Part shown: positions 9,367 to 19,530 of the stretch, in pieces | Position numbering within the stretch: the stretch's first letter is position 1 | How the letters are laid out: each line of letters begins with the position of its first letter | Origin: Deltaproteobacteria bacterium | GTDB lineage: Bacteria > Myxococcota_A > Polyangia > Polyangiales > Ga0077539 | Length of the DNA: 64,000 nucleotides | Direction of reading: 5' to 3' | Assembly: GCA_016704445.1 (NCBI GenBank) | Contig: JADJAE010000032.1 | Span: forward strand, 1-64,000 | Made by a program: the position numbers and the translations under genes | Notes under the pieces: generated by a model | Seen by the model: only the letters and a program-made list of their open reading frames with translations | What the model was told of the DNA's origin: nothing | The model's database searches: none

Positions 9367-11710
9367 TCAGGGGCAGCGCGTGAGCGAGCGCACCCACCGA
9401 TCGATCAGCGCCACCCCCGCGGCGTCCACCACCCCGCTGGAGATGGGAGGCATGCGGTGGAGGTCCGTCGCGGCGATGCGCGCGTGGAGGATCGAGCGCG
9501 CGGGGTCGCCGGGGACGATGATCCGCGCGTCGCGAATCCCCAGGTCACCCACCGAGGGCGCGACGTTGCAGGTCCCGGTCATGGCCAGCGGGGTCGAGAA
9601 GCGCAGGTCGATCGGGCCTCGGCCGATGCCTCCGGGGCGGTGGCACGCCGAGCAGTTGGTGTGCAGCCAGGACCGGGCGCGCCCCTCGTCGGGCCCCGGA
9701 GCGTAGGGGTCGGGATAGGCGGGCGGACGCATCGCGGCCAGCGGTCGGTCGAAGAGGCCGAGGTGATCGAGGGTGACGAGCTGGTTGGCCACGCGCCCGG
9801 TGGCGGCGTAGCGGAGGGGCGTGTCGAGCTGCGCGGTCTCCAGGACCGAGCGAGCGACCGGCGGCCTCGGAGTGGCACTGCATGCACTGCGAGCGTGAGG
9901 GGTAGTACCAGCGGAGGCCGCCGGGGAGGTCGCGCGCCTCGCTGCCGTCGAGGAGGGTGGCGTCGGTCTGCGCGTCGTTCCAGCGGTAGGTGTAGCCGCG
10001 CCACGCGCCGTCGAGGTGGCGGACGAAGAGCCGGGTCTCGACGCGCCGACCGCCGACGGCGAAGTGCTTCACCAGCACGGTGCCGCTGGGGAGCTGCCAG
10101 TCGCCGTCCGCGCCGATGGTGATGCGCCCTCCCTCGGGCAGCGCCATGAAGCGCTCCTTGTCGGCGCCGTCGCTCCAGAAGGGAGCGCTCGGCGCGTAGG
10201 GGATGAGCCCCTCGGCCGGGAGCAGCACGTTGGCCGGGTCGACGCAGCCGGTGGCGCGGAGGGTGCGAGGCACGGGGTCGACCGGCGCGGTGGCGCCAGG
10301 GACGAGCCGCAGGATCGCGCCTCCGGTGGGCACCACGTAGAGCTCGCCGTCCTGGTCCTGGCCGAAGGTGTAGAGGTTCTGGCCGGTCTCGACGAGGGTC
10401 TCCTTGGTGGCCCGCCCGGCGCTGTCGTAGGCGATCGCCCAGACGCGCCCGGAGCCGTAGTCTCCGAAGACGAACCGTCCGGTGAGCCAGGGCATCGCCC
10501 GGCCGCGGTAGACGAAGCCGCCGATGATCGAGACGCCGTCGGTGCGCGGATACTCGAGCACCGGGAGCACCGTGCCAGCGCTCGAGCAGGTCTCCTCGCG
10601 GAAGCACCGCGAGCCCTCCAGGGTGCTCCAACCATAGTCGCCCCCGCGGTGGATCACGTCGACCTCCTCCACGGTGGCCTGACCCACGTCGCCTGCCCAG
10701 AGCTCGCCGGTGGCGCGGTCGAAGCTCCAGCGCCACGGGTTGCGCAGCCCGATGGCGTAGATCTCCGGGCGGCCGCCGCCGCGCGCGTAGGGGTTGTCCG
10801 CGGGGATGGAGTAGAGCCGCGCCCCGTCCGCGCGGTCGACGTCGATGCGGATGAACTTACCCAGGAGTGTATTGGTGTTCTGCCCGTAGCGGTACGGGTC
10901 GCCGCCGGACCCTCCGTCGCCGAAGCCCGCGTAGAGGAAGCCGTCGGGGCCGAAGACGATGTTGCCCCCGTTGTGGTTGTTGAAGGGCTGCGGGATCTCC
11001 AGCAGCACCTCCTCGGTCGCCCGATCGAGCGTGTCGCCGCCGTCGCGGGAGCGCATGCGGGTGATGCGCGACACGAAGGCGCCCGTCTCGCCAGCGCGCA
11101 AGGGCCTCGTGTACGAGAGGTAGACCATCCCGTTGGTGGCGAAGCGCGGGTGGAAGGCCATCCCGAGCAGCCCCGACTCGCCGCCGGTGGTGATCCGGTC
11201 GCGCAGGTCGGCCACCAGCAGGGCCGGGCCGAGGGCCGGCGCGGTCTGGATGCGGTAGACGATCCCCGTCGACTGCGTCAGGTACCAGCGCCCGTTGTCC
11301 CCCGGGCGCTGAAGCATGGTGGTCGCCAGCGGAACGCCCACGCCAGGGAAGGCCATCACCGCCCTCACGGCGCCAGCCTCCGGCGCGGGGAAGGCGACGC
11401 AGGTCCGGTTCACCGGGCGACGATCGAGGCCCCAGGGGACGTCCGCCACGGGGGGTGCGTCCGTGACGTCCGTGACGTCCGTCACATCGCGCGCATCGGT
11501 GACGTCGACCACATCCGTGACGTCGCGCGCATCGGTGGCGTCGACCGCATCCGTGGCGTCGCGCGCATCGCGCACATCCATGACGTCGCTCACGTCGCTC
11601 GCGTCGCCCGCGTCGGCCGAACCCTTTTCCCGCGCAGCGCATCCCACCTGCGTCAGGAGCGCTGCGCCGAGACCCCACGCCGCCCATCGCATCCAGGTCA
11701 TCGTCTCCAT
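9367..11710 (-). CDS. Lipoprotein: PQQ-type sugar dehydrogenase fused to a diheme cytochrome domain (one frameshift)
   Basis: Predicted periplasmic or surface oxidoreductase of about 780 residues. The ATG at 11710 has GGGAG 5 bases upstream and begins a lipoprotein signal (hydrophobic stretch, then TQVGCAA). A long Asp-rich linker of DARDVTD-like units follows. Next comes a six-bladed propeller of the glucose/sorbosone dehydrogenase type (GESGLLGMAFHPRF, NNHNGGNIVFGPDG, ADNPYARGG, GLRNPWRWSFD, GDVGQATVEEVD). The C-terminal part carries two heme sites, QCMQCH and NCSACH, as in SO2930-type diheme cytochromes. Near 9857 one C in GGTCCTGGAG must be removed to join the halves (GRSLGLETAQLDTP). It probably passes electrons from sugar oxidation to its own hemes. 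Confidence 0.85.
11456..11620. repeat. Tandem repeats encoding the Asp-rich lipoprotein linker
   Basis: Imperfect tandem repetition inside the 9367-11710 gene. A 36-base unit starting GCGCGCATCGGTGACGTCG occurs twice in a row, flanked by shorter 9-base GTGACGTCC-type units. It encodes (D-A/V-R/T-D) runs. This is a likely length-variable, slippage-prone linker. Confidence 0.75.
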
Positions 11711-11917
11711 CGGTGCTCCCTTCGCCTCTCCCGTCACGGACGAATCCAGGCCCCGGGCCCTTGCCCGGACCCTTTCACGATACTAGAAGTTCATTCACCA
11801 AATCGAACACACCCTCATCGACCTCGAAGCACATCGGTTGGAATAGCGTTCCCCAGGTCGTGCGTTCGTGGAGATGAAGGGCCGGACAACCCGGCTGAAC
11901 AAACAACGGAGTCCCCA

Positions 11918-12229
11918 ATGCGCATCACACTCATCGGCGGGGTTGAACGCAACGAACGCGCGCTCTCGAAGATCGCGCAGTCTCTCGGCCACGAGCTCGA
12001 CTTCCACGGCGGCCACATGAACGGGCGCGGCGTCGAGGTGATGGAGCGGCAGATCGAGCGCTCCGACCTGGTGCTGGTGACGACGGACGTCAACAGCCAC
12101 ACGGCGGTGATGGTGGCGCGCAACGCCTCCAAGCGCTTCGGCCGCGAGCTCGTGATGATGCGCTCGTGCAACCCGACGCGCTTCCGCGAGCTGCTCACCG
12201 CGCGCGCGACCGAGGCGAAGGCGGCCTGA
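11918..12229 (+). CDS. DUF2325 domain protein
   Basis: A 103-residue protein matching the DUF2325 pattern: it opens RITLIGGVERNE, then LGHELDFHGGHMNGRG, then DLVLVTTDVNSHTAVMVARNASKRFGRE, and ends with a Cys in RSCNPTRFRELL. The fold is Rossmann-like and function is unknown. The ATG has GGAG at 6-base spacing. It is transcribed divergently from the dehydrogenase lipoprotein across a 207-base gap. Confidence 0.85.
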   Translation: MRITLIGGVERNERALSKIAQSLGHELDFHGGHMNGRGVEVMERQIERSDLVLVTTDVNSHTAVMVARNASKRFGRELVMMRSCNPTRFRELLTARATEAKAA

Positions 12230-12241
12230 GCTCAGCCTCGC

Positions 12242-14980
12242 TCAAGGGGTCGCCGGCCCGAGGTGGAGCACCTTCAACGCCGCGATGTTCACGCGGAAGA
12301 AGGCACCGCCAGCGCCCCCCATGCCCCCGGTGTAGCGGGTGAAGTGTTCGAAGGCGGACATGTTCACGGCGGCGTCGTCGTCGCCGATGACCACGCGGTA
12401 ATCGCGACCCGCCTCGAGTGACGCCCGGACGAAGGTCGAGTCGCGCCACTGGTCCCACGCGCCGAGCTGGGGCATCACGACGTAGCCGTCGGCGACGGTG
12501 CGACCGCCCGCGACCTCGATCACCTGCACGCGCTTCACGCCGCAGGTGATGCCGGTGGTGGTGCCGCCCGCGCCGTTGCCCGCGGTCACCTGGAGCAGGT
12601 ACGCGCCCGACTGCGCGACCCGAAGCGACGGGACCTCCAGGCGGTGCCCGGGGTCGCCCCAGTTCTCGTAGTGCATCCGGCCGTGGTCGGAGCGAGGCGG
12701 CCGCCGGTCGCGACGAAGCGCGAGGCGTCGAACTGCTGCACCCGCGCGGAGCCGGTGCCCCACCAGCACTGCGGCGCGCTGTGCTGCGAGGCGTTGCCCG
12801 AAGCGCGGAACACCGCCTCCAGGGCGTAGCAGTGAGAGACCGTCTGCTCGTCCGTGAGCGTCTCGGTCCAGAGCTCGCCGTCGGCGGGACCGAGCGTGGC
12901 GACGCGCTGGCCGTCGCGAAGGATCACCACGTCGAGGGCGCCTCGCTCCTCGCCGGAGACGTCCACGCGGAGCTGCACCCGGCCGCTCCCGGACGCCGCG
13001 CCCAGCGAGGCGATGCGGGGCGTGCGCGGGCCGAAGACCTGGCGCCAGTCGCTGGCGTCGGTGACCGAGCGCACGGTCGCGCGAGCCTCCGGGGCGTCGC
13101 GTAGCTCGACGTCCACGGTGGAGCGCTCGGGCAGGGTCGAGGGGTCGACGAAGCCGTCGCCCACGTCGCGGCCGTTCACCCGCACCGAGGCCACGGCGTA
13201 GGCCCCGGCGCGGTCGGTTCCGGGAGGGGGGAGAGCGACGCGGAGGTCGAGGCGGCGGCCGCGGAAGAGGAAGCCCCGCAGCACGATGCGGTCGGCGCGA
13301 CCGAACCACGCGTGGCGCATCGCGCGGGTGATGTACGGCCGGAGGCGGAAGCCCTGAGCAGAGGTTTCCAGCCCGAAGACCACGTCGTGGACCATCGAGA
13401 GGTAGCCCGCCACGCTCCAGAGCTGGCGCTGCGAGTTGACCACCGGGCCGCTGAACATCCCGTCCTCCACGCGCGCCCGGCCGCTGGCGAACTCCAGGTT
13501 CTCCATGTTGGACAGGTTGAGCGCGGCGCCTCGCACCATGGCGTCGACGTTCCAGTCGACGCTGGCGTCGTTGCGCACCTGGCGCGCGGCGCGGAGCCAG
13601 TAGGCCGTCACGAAGGGCCACGACGCGCGGTTGTGATAGATCGCCGTGAACTGCTGCTGCGGCCAGATCACGGGCAGGCCGCGGCCCGCGTGGGGGTAGC
13701 GCGCGACGAGCTCTCGGGCCTGCGCGTCGGTGGCGACGCCGGTGAGCACCGCGAGGGCCGAGCCGAGCGCGTCCCATCGGCGCACGGGTGACGGGTCGAG
13801 TTCGGTGGTGGTGTACGCGCTGAACTGCCCGTCGGCGCTGAGCCAGAAGCGGCGCTGGATGGACTGCTTCAGCGCGTCGGCCCAGGAGCGGTAGCGCGCC
13901 CCGGCGGTGGCGTCGCCCCGCTCGGCGGAGAGCGTGGCGAGGGTGTCGAGGAGCGCGAAGTGCAGCACGTTGGTGCTGAGCGAGCGCGACATGGCGATGT
14001 GCGCCGGGTCCGTGGCGGTCCAGGCGGCGTAGGTCTGCTCGCGCCAGTCGAGGAAGGACTGCTCGCCGCGGTAGAGGCCGTCGCGCGCGTCGAAGACCAC
14101 GCGGCGGTCGTGCTCGGCGGTGTTGACCATCGCGGGGTACGCGAGTTCGAGGAAGCTCGCGCGGTCTGCGCCGGAGAGGTGCTTGAGGAGCTCGGAGGCG
14201 CCGAGGGACCACACCACGCGGTCGCTGGAGACGGGGTAGCTGCCGCCGGTTCCAGTATCCTGGACGATCTGGGGGTTGGAGCCGCCGCGGCGAGCGGAGA
14301 GCTTGAAGGCCAGGGAGTTGCGCGTCCGCAGCGGGTCCATCGAGGCCAGCGAGAGGTGGGCGGCGTAGGCGGTGTCGCGGGTCCAGACGTAGTTCCAGAG
14401 ACGGCCCGTCTCGAAGCAGCCGCCGACCGGGCAATCGATGGGGTTGCCGCTGTTGAACGACCCGTCCCGGATGGCGGCGACGGAGTTCTCTCGCATCTCC
14501 TCGACCGCGAGCGCATACAGCGCGTCGAAGAGGTCGTGCCCGCTGCGCAGCGTGGGCCAGCCGTCGCGCTCGCGCACCGTCCGGGGGTTGCCGGGCTCCC
14601 CGTCGCGCAGGGCGGCCGTGGTGCGGAGCTCGTAGCGGCGCACGCAGGCCGCGGGGTCGTCCATGGTGACGGTGGCGCGGTCGGCGCCGTCGACCAGCTC
14701 GCTGGTGCTGCCCGGGCGGCTCACGACGGCGCCCTCGCAGGTGGAGCCCGGACATCGACCGCGGGCACGTCGCCCCGGCGCGGCACATCGGCGGCGAGCG
14801 CATCGGCGGCAGGCACATCGGCGGCAGGCACATCGACGGCAGGCCGTCGGTGGCAGGGGCGACGCCGGCGTCGGAGGGCACCGGGGGTCGTCACATCCGG
14901 CGAGGGCGAAGGCGAAGATGGAGGATCGGAGCGAGCCGAGAGGAGGCGGGCCCTAGGGGTGCACGCGGCGGATTGTTCAT
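12242..14980 (-). CDS. Secreted (alpha/alpha)6-barrel glycosidase-like lipoprotein (several frameshifts)
   Basis: A large exported glycoside-hydrolase-like protein. The main open part (14724 to about 12696) looks like a six-hairpin barrel: ETGRLWNYVWTRDTAYA (Trp-Arg-Asp typical of GH15/GH63-like active sites), WPQQQFTAIYHNRASWPFVT, and YWLRAARQV. Beta-sandwich regions follow. Near 12695 one base must be added, after which the tail continues (MHYENWGDPGHRLEVP to LHLGPATP). The N-terminus is uncertain. An ATG at 14980 starts a plausible signal, a FAFALAGCDD lipobox lies in another frame, and the linker VDVPAADVPAAD lies in a third, implying several one-base losses between 14740 and 14930. Probable role is glucan or polysaccharide hydrolysis; the substrate is unknown. 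Confidence 0.7.
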
Positions 14981-15016
14981 GCCGACCGCACCTTCGGGCA
15001 AGCGGGAGAAGCGCGC

Positions 15017-15697
15017 TCAGAGGTTGGGGATCTGCCAGTCGATGGGGGTGTGGCCGAGCTGCTTGAGCGCGTCGTTGACCTTGGAGAAGGGCTTGGAGCC
15101 CATGAAGAGTTTCACCGAGAGCGGCGAAGGGTGAGCGCCCTCGATGACGATGTGACGCGCCTTGTCGACGAGCTTCGCCTTCTTCTTGGCGTAGTTGCCC
15201 CAGAGCAGGAACACCGCGGGCTTCTCCCTCGCGGAGACCGCCTTGATCGCGGCGTCGGTGAACTGCTCCCAGCCGTGGTCCTTGTGGGAGTTGGGGGTGT
15301 GGGCGCGCACGGTCATCACGGCGTTGAGCATCAGCATCCCCTGCTTCGCCCACGGCACGAGGTATCCGTTGTTCGGGACGGTGCACCCGAGGTCGGACTT
15401 GAGTTCCTTGTACATGTTGACCAGCGACGGCGGGGTCGAGACGCCGGGCTTCACCGAGAAGCAGAGCCCGTGAGCCTGGCCGACGTCGTGATACGGGTCC
15501 TGCCCGATCAGCACGACCTTGGTGTCGAGGAAGGGCGAGTGCTTGAACGCAGAGAAGACCTCCGCCTCGGGAGGATAGACCTCGCCCGCCGCTCGCTCCT
15601 TCGCGACGAAGTCCATGAGGTTCTTGAAATAGTCCTTCTCGAACTCTGCGTTGAGCGCGAGCTGCCAGTCGGGGGGAAGGTCGGGGCGATCACTCAT
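15017..15697 (-). CDS. ung: Uracil-DNA glycosylase, family 1
   Basis: A 226-residue base-excision repair enzyme that removes uracil from DNA. The water-activating Asp D67 lies in GQDPYHD. The uracil-binding Phe is in GLCFSV, the proline loop is PPSLVNM, and the minor-groove/catalytic His H189 is in AHPSPLS. Length is normal for the family. It lies 67 bases downstream of the HIT hydrolase gene on the same strand, so they may be co-transcribed. Confidence 0.97.
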   Translation of the reverse strand: MSDRPDLPPDWQLALNAEFEKDYFKNLMDFVAKERAAGEVYPPEAEVFSAFKHSPFLDTKVVLIGQDPYHDVGQAHGLCFSVKPGVSTPPSLVNMYKELKSDLGCTVPNNGYLVPWAKQGMLMLNAVMTVRAHTPNSHKDHGWEQFTDAAIKAVSAREKPAVFLLWGNYAKKKAKLVDKARHIVIEGAHPSPLSVKLFMGSKPFSKVNDALKQLGHTPIDWQIPNL

Positions 15698-15764
15698 CGG
15701 TTGGTTCTCATGGGTTGCTGAAGGGGAGGTCGATCGAACGGCGATCGGGATCAGTCGTGACCCG

Positions 15765-16181
15765 TCAGAGCGCGGCGGCGATGGCCTTCGCGAGCGCGGC
15801 TCCGTCGGCGTGGTCGAAGCGGCCCAGCGGCTGCCAGCTCATCTCCAGGCCCTGCTCGGGCGAGGGCTTCGGGATGATGTGGAAGTGCACGTGGAAGACG
15901 GCCTGGTGCGCGGGCGCGCCGTTGTTCTGGAGCACGTTGTAGTCCTCGCAGCCGGTGACCTTCTTCACCGCGCGGCAGAGCCGCGGGAGCACCCGGCCAA
16001 TGGCCGCGGAGGACTCATCGGACAACGCGTCGAGGGTCGCCGCGGGCTCCTTCGGGATCACCAGGGTGTGCCCCCGGCTCAGCGGCCCGACGTCCAGAAA
16101 GGCCAGGACCAGGTTGTCTTCATAGACCTTGTGGCAGGGGATCTCTCCCCGAAGGATCTTGCTGAATACGGTGTCTGCCAT
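15765..16181 (-). CDS. HIT family nucleotide hydrolase/transferase
   Basis: A 138-residue HIT protein close in layout to Hint/HinT purine nucleoside phosphoramidases. The family motif HVHFHII carries three histidines (H97, H99, H101), and the N-terminal VFSKILRGEIPCHKVYED and the segment GHTLVIPKEP are characteristic. The C-terminus is slightly longer than in HinT. Starts at ATG 16181. Confidence 0.92.
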   Translation of the reverse strand: MADTVFSKILRGEIPCHKVYEDNLVLAFLDVGPLSRGHTLVIPKEPAATLDALSDESSAAIGRVLPRLCRAVKKVTGCEDYNVLQNNGAPAHQAVFHVHFHIIPKPSPEQGLEMSWQPLGRFDHADGAALAKAIAAAL

Positions 16182-16385
16182 GGCTTCGGGGGTGATCTCC
16201 TCTGAGCCGCAGACTACACCAGCAAAGGAGCGACGAGACCCTCGCGCAACTGGTCACAAAAGCCCCACTGCGCGCGCGTGGAATCTCATCCAGAGCCCGT
16301 TGCCGTGGGGCGCGGAGGGCGGTGTAGAGTCGACTGGCGCCGGGGTCCGGTCCTCTCGAAGGGGCGACGCGGCTGGAGGTCCATC

Positions 16386-18254
16386 ATGCGTTCAAGAGTC
16401 CTCGTCTTCGCGTTGGGGCTGTCGCTCCCGGTGGTGGGTTGTTCGAGCGGAGACTCCAACGTCATCCGCACCGACCCCAACAACTTCGGGGACACGGGCC
16501 CTGGAGGAAACAACGGCCTCGGCGACGCCTCGCAGCGCGGCGACGTCGACCCCAACGCCGAGGACGGCTGGGGCGACTTCGACGCCGGCAAGGCGCCGGA
16601 CTTCGACGCCGGGTCGATCCCTGCCTTCGACGGCTTCGACTTCGACGGCCTCGACCTCGACGGCTTCGACCTCGATGGATCGTCGGGCGACGGCGGCCCG
16701 ACGCCCGAGCACCCGGACGTCTGCAACAACGGCCTCGACGACGACCGCAACGGCCTCGTCGACGACAACTGCTCCTGCGTCGCGGGCCGCACGCAGCGCT
16801 GCTTCGTCGGCGACCCCGCGCGCGCTGGCCGCGGCATCTGCGTGTGGGGCACGCAGACCTGCGAGGGCGTGCAGACCGACGGGAGCTGGGGCGCGTGCAC
16901 CGGGTCCGGATCGGCGGCGACGTCCGAGGCCTGCGACGGGCTCGACAACACCTGCGACGGCAACATCGACGAGACCTGCCCCTGCACCCCGGGCGCGTCG
17001 CGGAGCTGCTACTCGGGCCCGGCGATGACCTCCGGGCGGGGCATCTGCCGCGGCGGCAACCAGGTGTGCTCGGACGCCGGGCGCTGGGGCTCCTGCGCGG
17101 GCGAGGTCACGCCGGGGGCGGAGACCTGCGACGGGATGGACCGCAACTGCGACGGCAGCACCACCGAGGGCTGCGGCTGCGCGGTCGGCGCGACGCGCGC
17201 GTGCAACACCGGCGCGACCGCCTCGATCGGGCTGGGCATCTGCCGCGCGGGCATGCAGGTCTGCGCGACGGTGGCGAGCGGCGGCACCGACTGGGGCGCC
17301 TGCACGGGCGAGGTGTTCCCGGCGGCGGAGCGCTGCGACAACGCGATCGACGACGACTGCAACGGCCTCGCCGACTGCCTCGACCAGGCCTGCCGCCACA
17401 CCGCCGAGTGCCTGCCCCGCTGCACCCGCGGCACCATCGAGAACCTCCTTCCCGACATCGCGGAGATCGTCCTCGTCGCCGACCGCTCGGGAAGCATGGA
17501 GGCTCGCTTCAGCGACGGCTCCACCCGCTGGGGCGCCCTTCGTACGGCGGTCAACGTGGTGCTCCCGCGGGTCGAGGACGCCTTCGACATCGGGCTCCAG
17601 CTCTTCCCCATCGGCGGCTCGTGCAGCGTGCCCCCGTCGGGCATCACCTTCCCCCCGTCCCGCGGCACCGCGCGGCTCATCACCGACCTGATGCACCGCA
17701 TCGGTCCCGATGGAAACACGCCCACCCGGGCCGCCATCGACGGCGCGGCCTCGTACTTCCGCTCGAACCCGACCACGCGCCGCCGCTTCGTGCTGCTCGC
17801 GACCGACGGCGCCCCCAACTGCGGCTCGCCCGTCAACCAGGTCGTCAACTCGCTCACCTCCCTCCGCGCCACCGGCGTCGACACCTTCGTGCTGGGCGTG
17901 CCGGGCCCGCGCGGGGCGCTCAACGAGATGGCCCGCGCCGGCGGCCGAGCCCGCTCCGGCGAGACGGCCTTCTATGACGCCTCCTCCACGCGCCAGCTCA
18001 TGGACGCCATGAACGCCATCACCGGCGCCACCAACACCTGCGAGTACCCGGTGCCCGCGGGCTTCCCGACGATCACCGACGTCGCGCAGTTCCGCGTGCT
18101 GCTGGGCGGCACGGAGATCCCGTCCGACGGAGCCAACGGCTGGAGCTTCACCGACGGCTCCCGCAGCCGCCTGCGCTTCAACGGCAGCTCCTGCGCCACG
18201 CTCCGCACCGGCTCCGTCGTCGGCGCCGTCGTCACCTACAACTGCCCGCGCTGA
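16386..18254 (+). CDS. VWA-domain lipoprotein with MopE-like Cys/Asp repeats
   Basis: A 622-residue surface lipoprotein. The ATG has GGAGG at 6-base spacing. The signal ends at a lipobox (PVVGCSS). Residues about 25-110 form an Asp-rich linker with FDGFDFDGLDLD-type repeats. Residues about 115-335 hold four or five metal-binding MopE-type units (for example DGLDNTCDGNIDETC and DGMDRNCDGST), with CxxG spacers. A von Willebrand A domain follows with MIDAS residues D-x-S-x-S in VADRSGSM, the Thr in GNTPTRAA and the Asp in LATDGAPN. Likely a calcium- or metal-dependent adhesion or ligand-binding protein on the outer membrane. Confidence 0.88.
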   Translation: MRSRVLVFALGLSLPVVGCSSGDSNVIRTDPNNFGDTGPGGNNGLGDASQRGDVDPNAEDGWGDFDAGKAPDFDAGSIPAFDGFDFDGLDLDGFDLDGSSGDGGPTPEHPDVCNNGLDDDRNGLVDDNCSCVAGRTQRCFVGDPARAGRGICVWGTQTCEGVQTDGSWGACTGSGSAATSEACDGLDNTCDGNIDETCPCTPGASRSCYSGPAMTSGRGICRGGNQVCSDAGRWGSCAGEVTPGAETCDGMDRNCDGSTTEGCGCAVGATRACNTGATASIGLGICRAGMQVCATVASGGTDWGACTGEVFPAAERCDNAIDDDCNGLADCLDQACRHTAECLPRCTRGTIENLLPDIAEIVLVADRSGSMEARFSDGSTRWGALRTAVNVVLPRVEDAFDIGLQLFPIGGSCSVPPSGITFPPSRGTARLITDLMHRIGPDGNTPTRAAIDGAASYFRSNPTTRRRFVLLATDGAPNCGSPVNQVVNSLTSLRATGVDTFVLGVPGPRGALNEMARAGGRARSGETAFYDASSTRQLMDAMNAITGATNTCEYPVPAGFPTITDVAQFRVLLGGTEIPSDGANGWSFTDGSRSRLRFNGSSCATLRTGSVVGAVVTYNCPR

Positions 18255-18280
18255 CGGGTCCGCGGCCTCCCCTCGTGGTC

Positions 18281-18306
18281 CCCTCTCCCGAAGCATCGGG
18301 AGAGGG
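18281..18306. terminator. Hairpin between convergent genes
   Basis: A perfect 11-bp stem, CCCTCTCCCGA (18281-18291) with TCGGGAGAGGG (18296-18306), and an AGCA loop. It lies 27 bases after the VWA gene and 63 before the end of ahpD. No T-run follows on either strand, so it is a candidate bidirectional terminator or RNA 3'-end stabiliser. Confidence 0.5.
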
Positions 18307-18369
18307 AACGGGGGGAGCGCCGACGGAACGTTACCTGTACCTGTAAAGAGAGAGGGGTTCGACGCCCGA

Positions 18370-18906
18370 TCAGGCGCCGAGGCTGAGCGAGACCGCGAAG
18401 CCGTTGACCACCGACGCGATGCGGAGCGCATCGTGGACGTGGTCCTCCGTGAGCCCGCCCTCGATGACCGTGTGCTCGTGCGACTTGAGGCAGTCGCCGC
18501 AGCCGGTGATGGCGCTCGCCACGATGCAGAAGAGCTCGAAGTCCAGCCGGGTGGTGGCCGGCTTCGCGATGCGGTTCATGCGCAGCCGCGCGGGCTTCTT
18601 CTGGTAGCTCTCCTTCCCGATGAGGTGGCGGCCACGGTAGAAGATGTTGTTCATCCCCATGATCGCCGCGGCCGCGCGGGCGTCGTCGATGACGGCCTCG
18701 TCCACCCCCGCGGCGCGGGCGCCCTGCAGCACGGCGTCGCGCAGCTCGGGGTTGCGGGCGGTGATGGCCGAGGTGATGGCCGAACCCCAGCGCTGAGCCA
18801 GCGAGAGCGTGCCGTCGCCGAGGACGGCGCCGAGGTTGAGCCGGAGGTCACGCGCCGAGTCAGGCAGCCGGTTGCCCAGCGCCTCGAGGGTGGGTGCCTC
18901 GCTCAC
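18370..18906 (-). CDS. ahpD: AhpD-like alkylhydroperoxidase (carboxymuconolactone decarboxylase fold)
   Basis: A 178-residue all-helical peroxidase/reductase partner. The catalytic thiol pair is C136/C139 in TGCGDCLKSHEH, with the conserved His downstream. The helices before it (ELRDAVLQGARAAGV, IMGMNNIFYRGRHL) are as in mycobacterial AhpD, which recycles AhpC through lipoyl groups. The GTG start (18906) overlaps the TGA of the AhpC-like gene by 4 bases (GTGA), so the two are translationally coupled. Confidence 0.93.
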   Translation of the reverse strand: MSEAPTLEALGNRLPDSARDLRLNLGAVLGDGTLSLAQRWGSAITSAITARNPELRDAVLQGARAAGVDEAVIDDARAAAAIMGMNNIFYRGRHLIGKESYQKKPARLRMNRIAKPATTRLDFELFCIVASAITGCGDCLKSHEHTVIEGGLTEDHVHDALRIASVVNGFAVSLSLGA

Positions 18907-19433
18907 AGGGTCTTGTCGCCCTTCTGCCAGTTGCACGGGCAGAGCTCGCCGGTCTGCAGGCCGTCGAGCACGCGCAGCACCTCCGGGACGCTGCGGCCCA
19001 CGTCGAGGTCGTTGACCTCCACCCAGCGGATGATCCCCTCCGGGTCGACGATGAAGGTCGCGCGGAGGCAGACCCCTTCGGTCTTGTGAAGGATGCCGAG
19101 CGCCTTGGAGAGCTCCTGGCGGTTGTCGGCGAGCATCGGAAACGGCAGGCTGCGCAGGTCGTCGTGGTGGGTGCGCCACGCGTGGTGGACGTAGTGCGAG
19201 TCGGTGCTCATCCCGAGCACCTGCGCGTCGCGGTCGCTGAAGTCGCGCTCGCGCTTGCCGAACTCCGCGATCTCCGTCGGGCAGATGAAGGTGAAGTCCA
19301 TCGGCCAGGCGAAGAGCACCAGCCACTTGCCGGGATAGCTGCGGTCGGAGACGTCCGCGAACTCCTTGCCCTTCTCGAGCGAGACGACGGACTTGAGGTT
19401 GAACGAAGGAACGTGGTCGCCAATGGTCAGCAT
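18903..19433 (-). CDS. ahpC: AhpC/Prx-type 2-Cys peroxiredoxin
   Basis: A 176-residue thiol peroxidase that reduces H2O2, organic hydroperoxides or peroxynitrite. The peroxidatic Cys C51 is in FTFICPTEIAEFG. Resolving Cys candidates are C165/C167 in GELCPCNWQKG, near the C-terminus as in AhpC. The start at 19433 is set by AGGAG 9 bases upstream and by the conserved MLTIGDHVPSF opening. It forms an operon with ahpD. It is transcribed away from a NorR-like activator, with three palindromes and a possible sigma54 promoter between them. Confidence 0.95.
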   Translation of the reverse strand: MLTIGDHVPSFNLKSVVSLEKGKEFADVSDRSYPGKWLVLFAWPMDFTFICPTEIAEFGKRERDFSDRDAQVLGMSTDSHYVHHAWRTHHDDLRSLPFPMLADNRQELSKALGILHKTEGVCLRATFIVDPEGIIRWVEVNDLDVGRSVPEVLRVLDGLQTGELCPCNWQKGDKTL

Positions 19434-19530
19434 GTCGTGAAACTCCTCTGTCGGGATGTGCGTTGGGGAACGGATCTCCGGTGCCCAACACCGGGTCCGA
19501 TGGAAGGTCCCCTTATCGAGATTCGGGCCA

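Noticed and set aside
11456..11620. Possible CRISPR-like repeat array
   Set aside because: Repeats are in-frame coding units of a lipoprotein linker with no unique spacers of constant length and no cas genes.
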